A stretch of DNA of 64,000 nt from Limnohabitans sp. Bal53. GTDB taxonomy: Bacteria; Pseudomonadota; Gammaproteobacteria; Burkholderiales; Burkholderiaceae_C. The stretch lies in NCBI RefSeq assembly GCF_003063355.1, contig NZ_NESH01000008.1:1-64000 (forward strand), in the 5' to 3' direction. More model-generated notes on the stretch are below. The model did no database searches and was not told the origin of the DNA. It saw nothing but the letters and a program-made list of their open reading frames with translations. Position 1 is the stretch's first letter. The stretch itself is not shown here.

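Overview
The window is from a Gram-negative bacterium: it carries a TolC-type outer-membrane channel, several periplasmic adaptors, a SPOR domain and a SapC-family protein. The IS debris resembles elements common in beta- and gamma-proteobacteria. Burkholderiales is my guess, but nothing here is taxonomically decisive. No rRNA, tRNA or CRISPR array was found.

Left part (1-6.9 kb): an accessory strip. It starts with the tail of an IS3-family transposase. A two-component pair follows: a 7TM-DISM histidine kinase and an OmpR-type regulator overlapping by 4 bp. Next is an IS66-type element with long inverted repeats. It carries a full DDE transposase and a DruA-like (DUF4338) passenger gene broken by an 11-bp tandem duplication. 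Then come a decayed MFS transporter fragment and a decayed IS3 transposase that has lost its catalytic Glu.

Middle part (7.1-17.4 kb): a compact plus-strand cluster that looks like an export machine. It encodes SapC, a TolC-like channel, a SPOR-domain protein that follows TolC in the same frame after one stop codon, and a secreted HlyD-type adaptor. It continues with a GAF-TM-HlyD adaptor, an M50 metalloprotease fused to a HlyD-type periplasmic part (with a possible PqqD-like N-terminus), and a shortened SecA-like ATPase that keeps the preprotein-binding region. No ABC transporter of the HlyB/LapB type is present. The only energy-coupling candidate is the SecA-like protein.

Right part (17.6-64.0 kb): one minus-strand open reading frame fills the rest of the window and runs off its right end (over 15,460 codons). 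It encodes a giant surface protein. From N to C it has beta-helix sequence, a family of LTxxQ..VV..LGY..YFN repeats, a long beta-helix with a non-repetitive insert, propeller-like repeats, and a mid-protein RTX block with about 20 LQFAD units. It continues with further propeller-like and small-domain repeats, a second beta-helix with nine large units, 15 Ig-like repeats, mixed Ig-like domains, four repeats in exact 300-bp register, and a unique acidic C-terminal region. The gene looks more GC-rich than the machinery genes and converges on them.

Working model (inference): the cluster at 7.1-17.4 kb is a dedicated exporter for the giant protein. It would be a type I-like tripartite envelope machine in which a SecA-like motor and an M50/adaptor membrane protein replace the ABC transporter. 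The two-component pair and IS debris have no demonstrated link to it.
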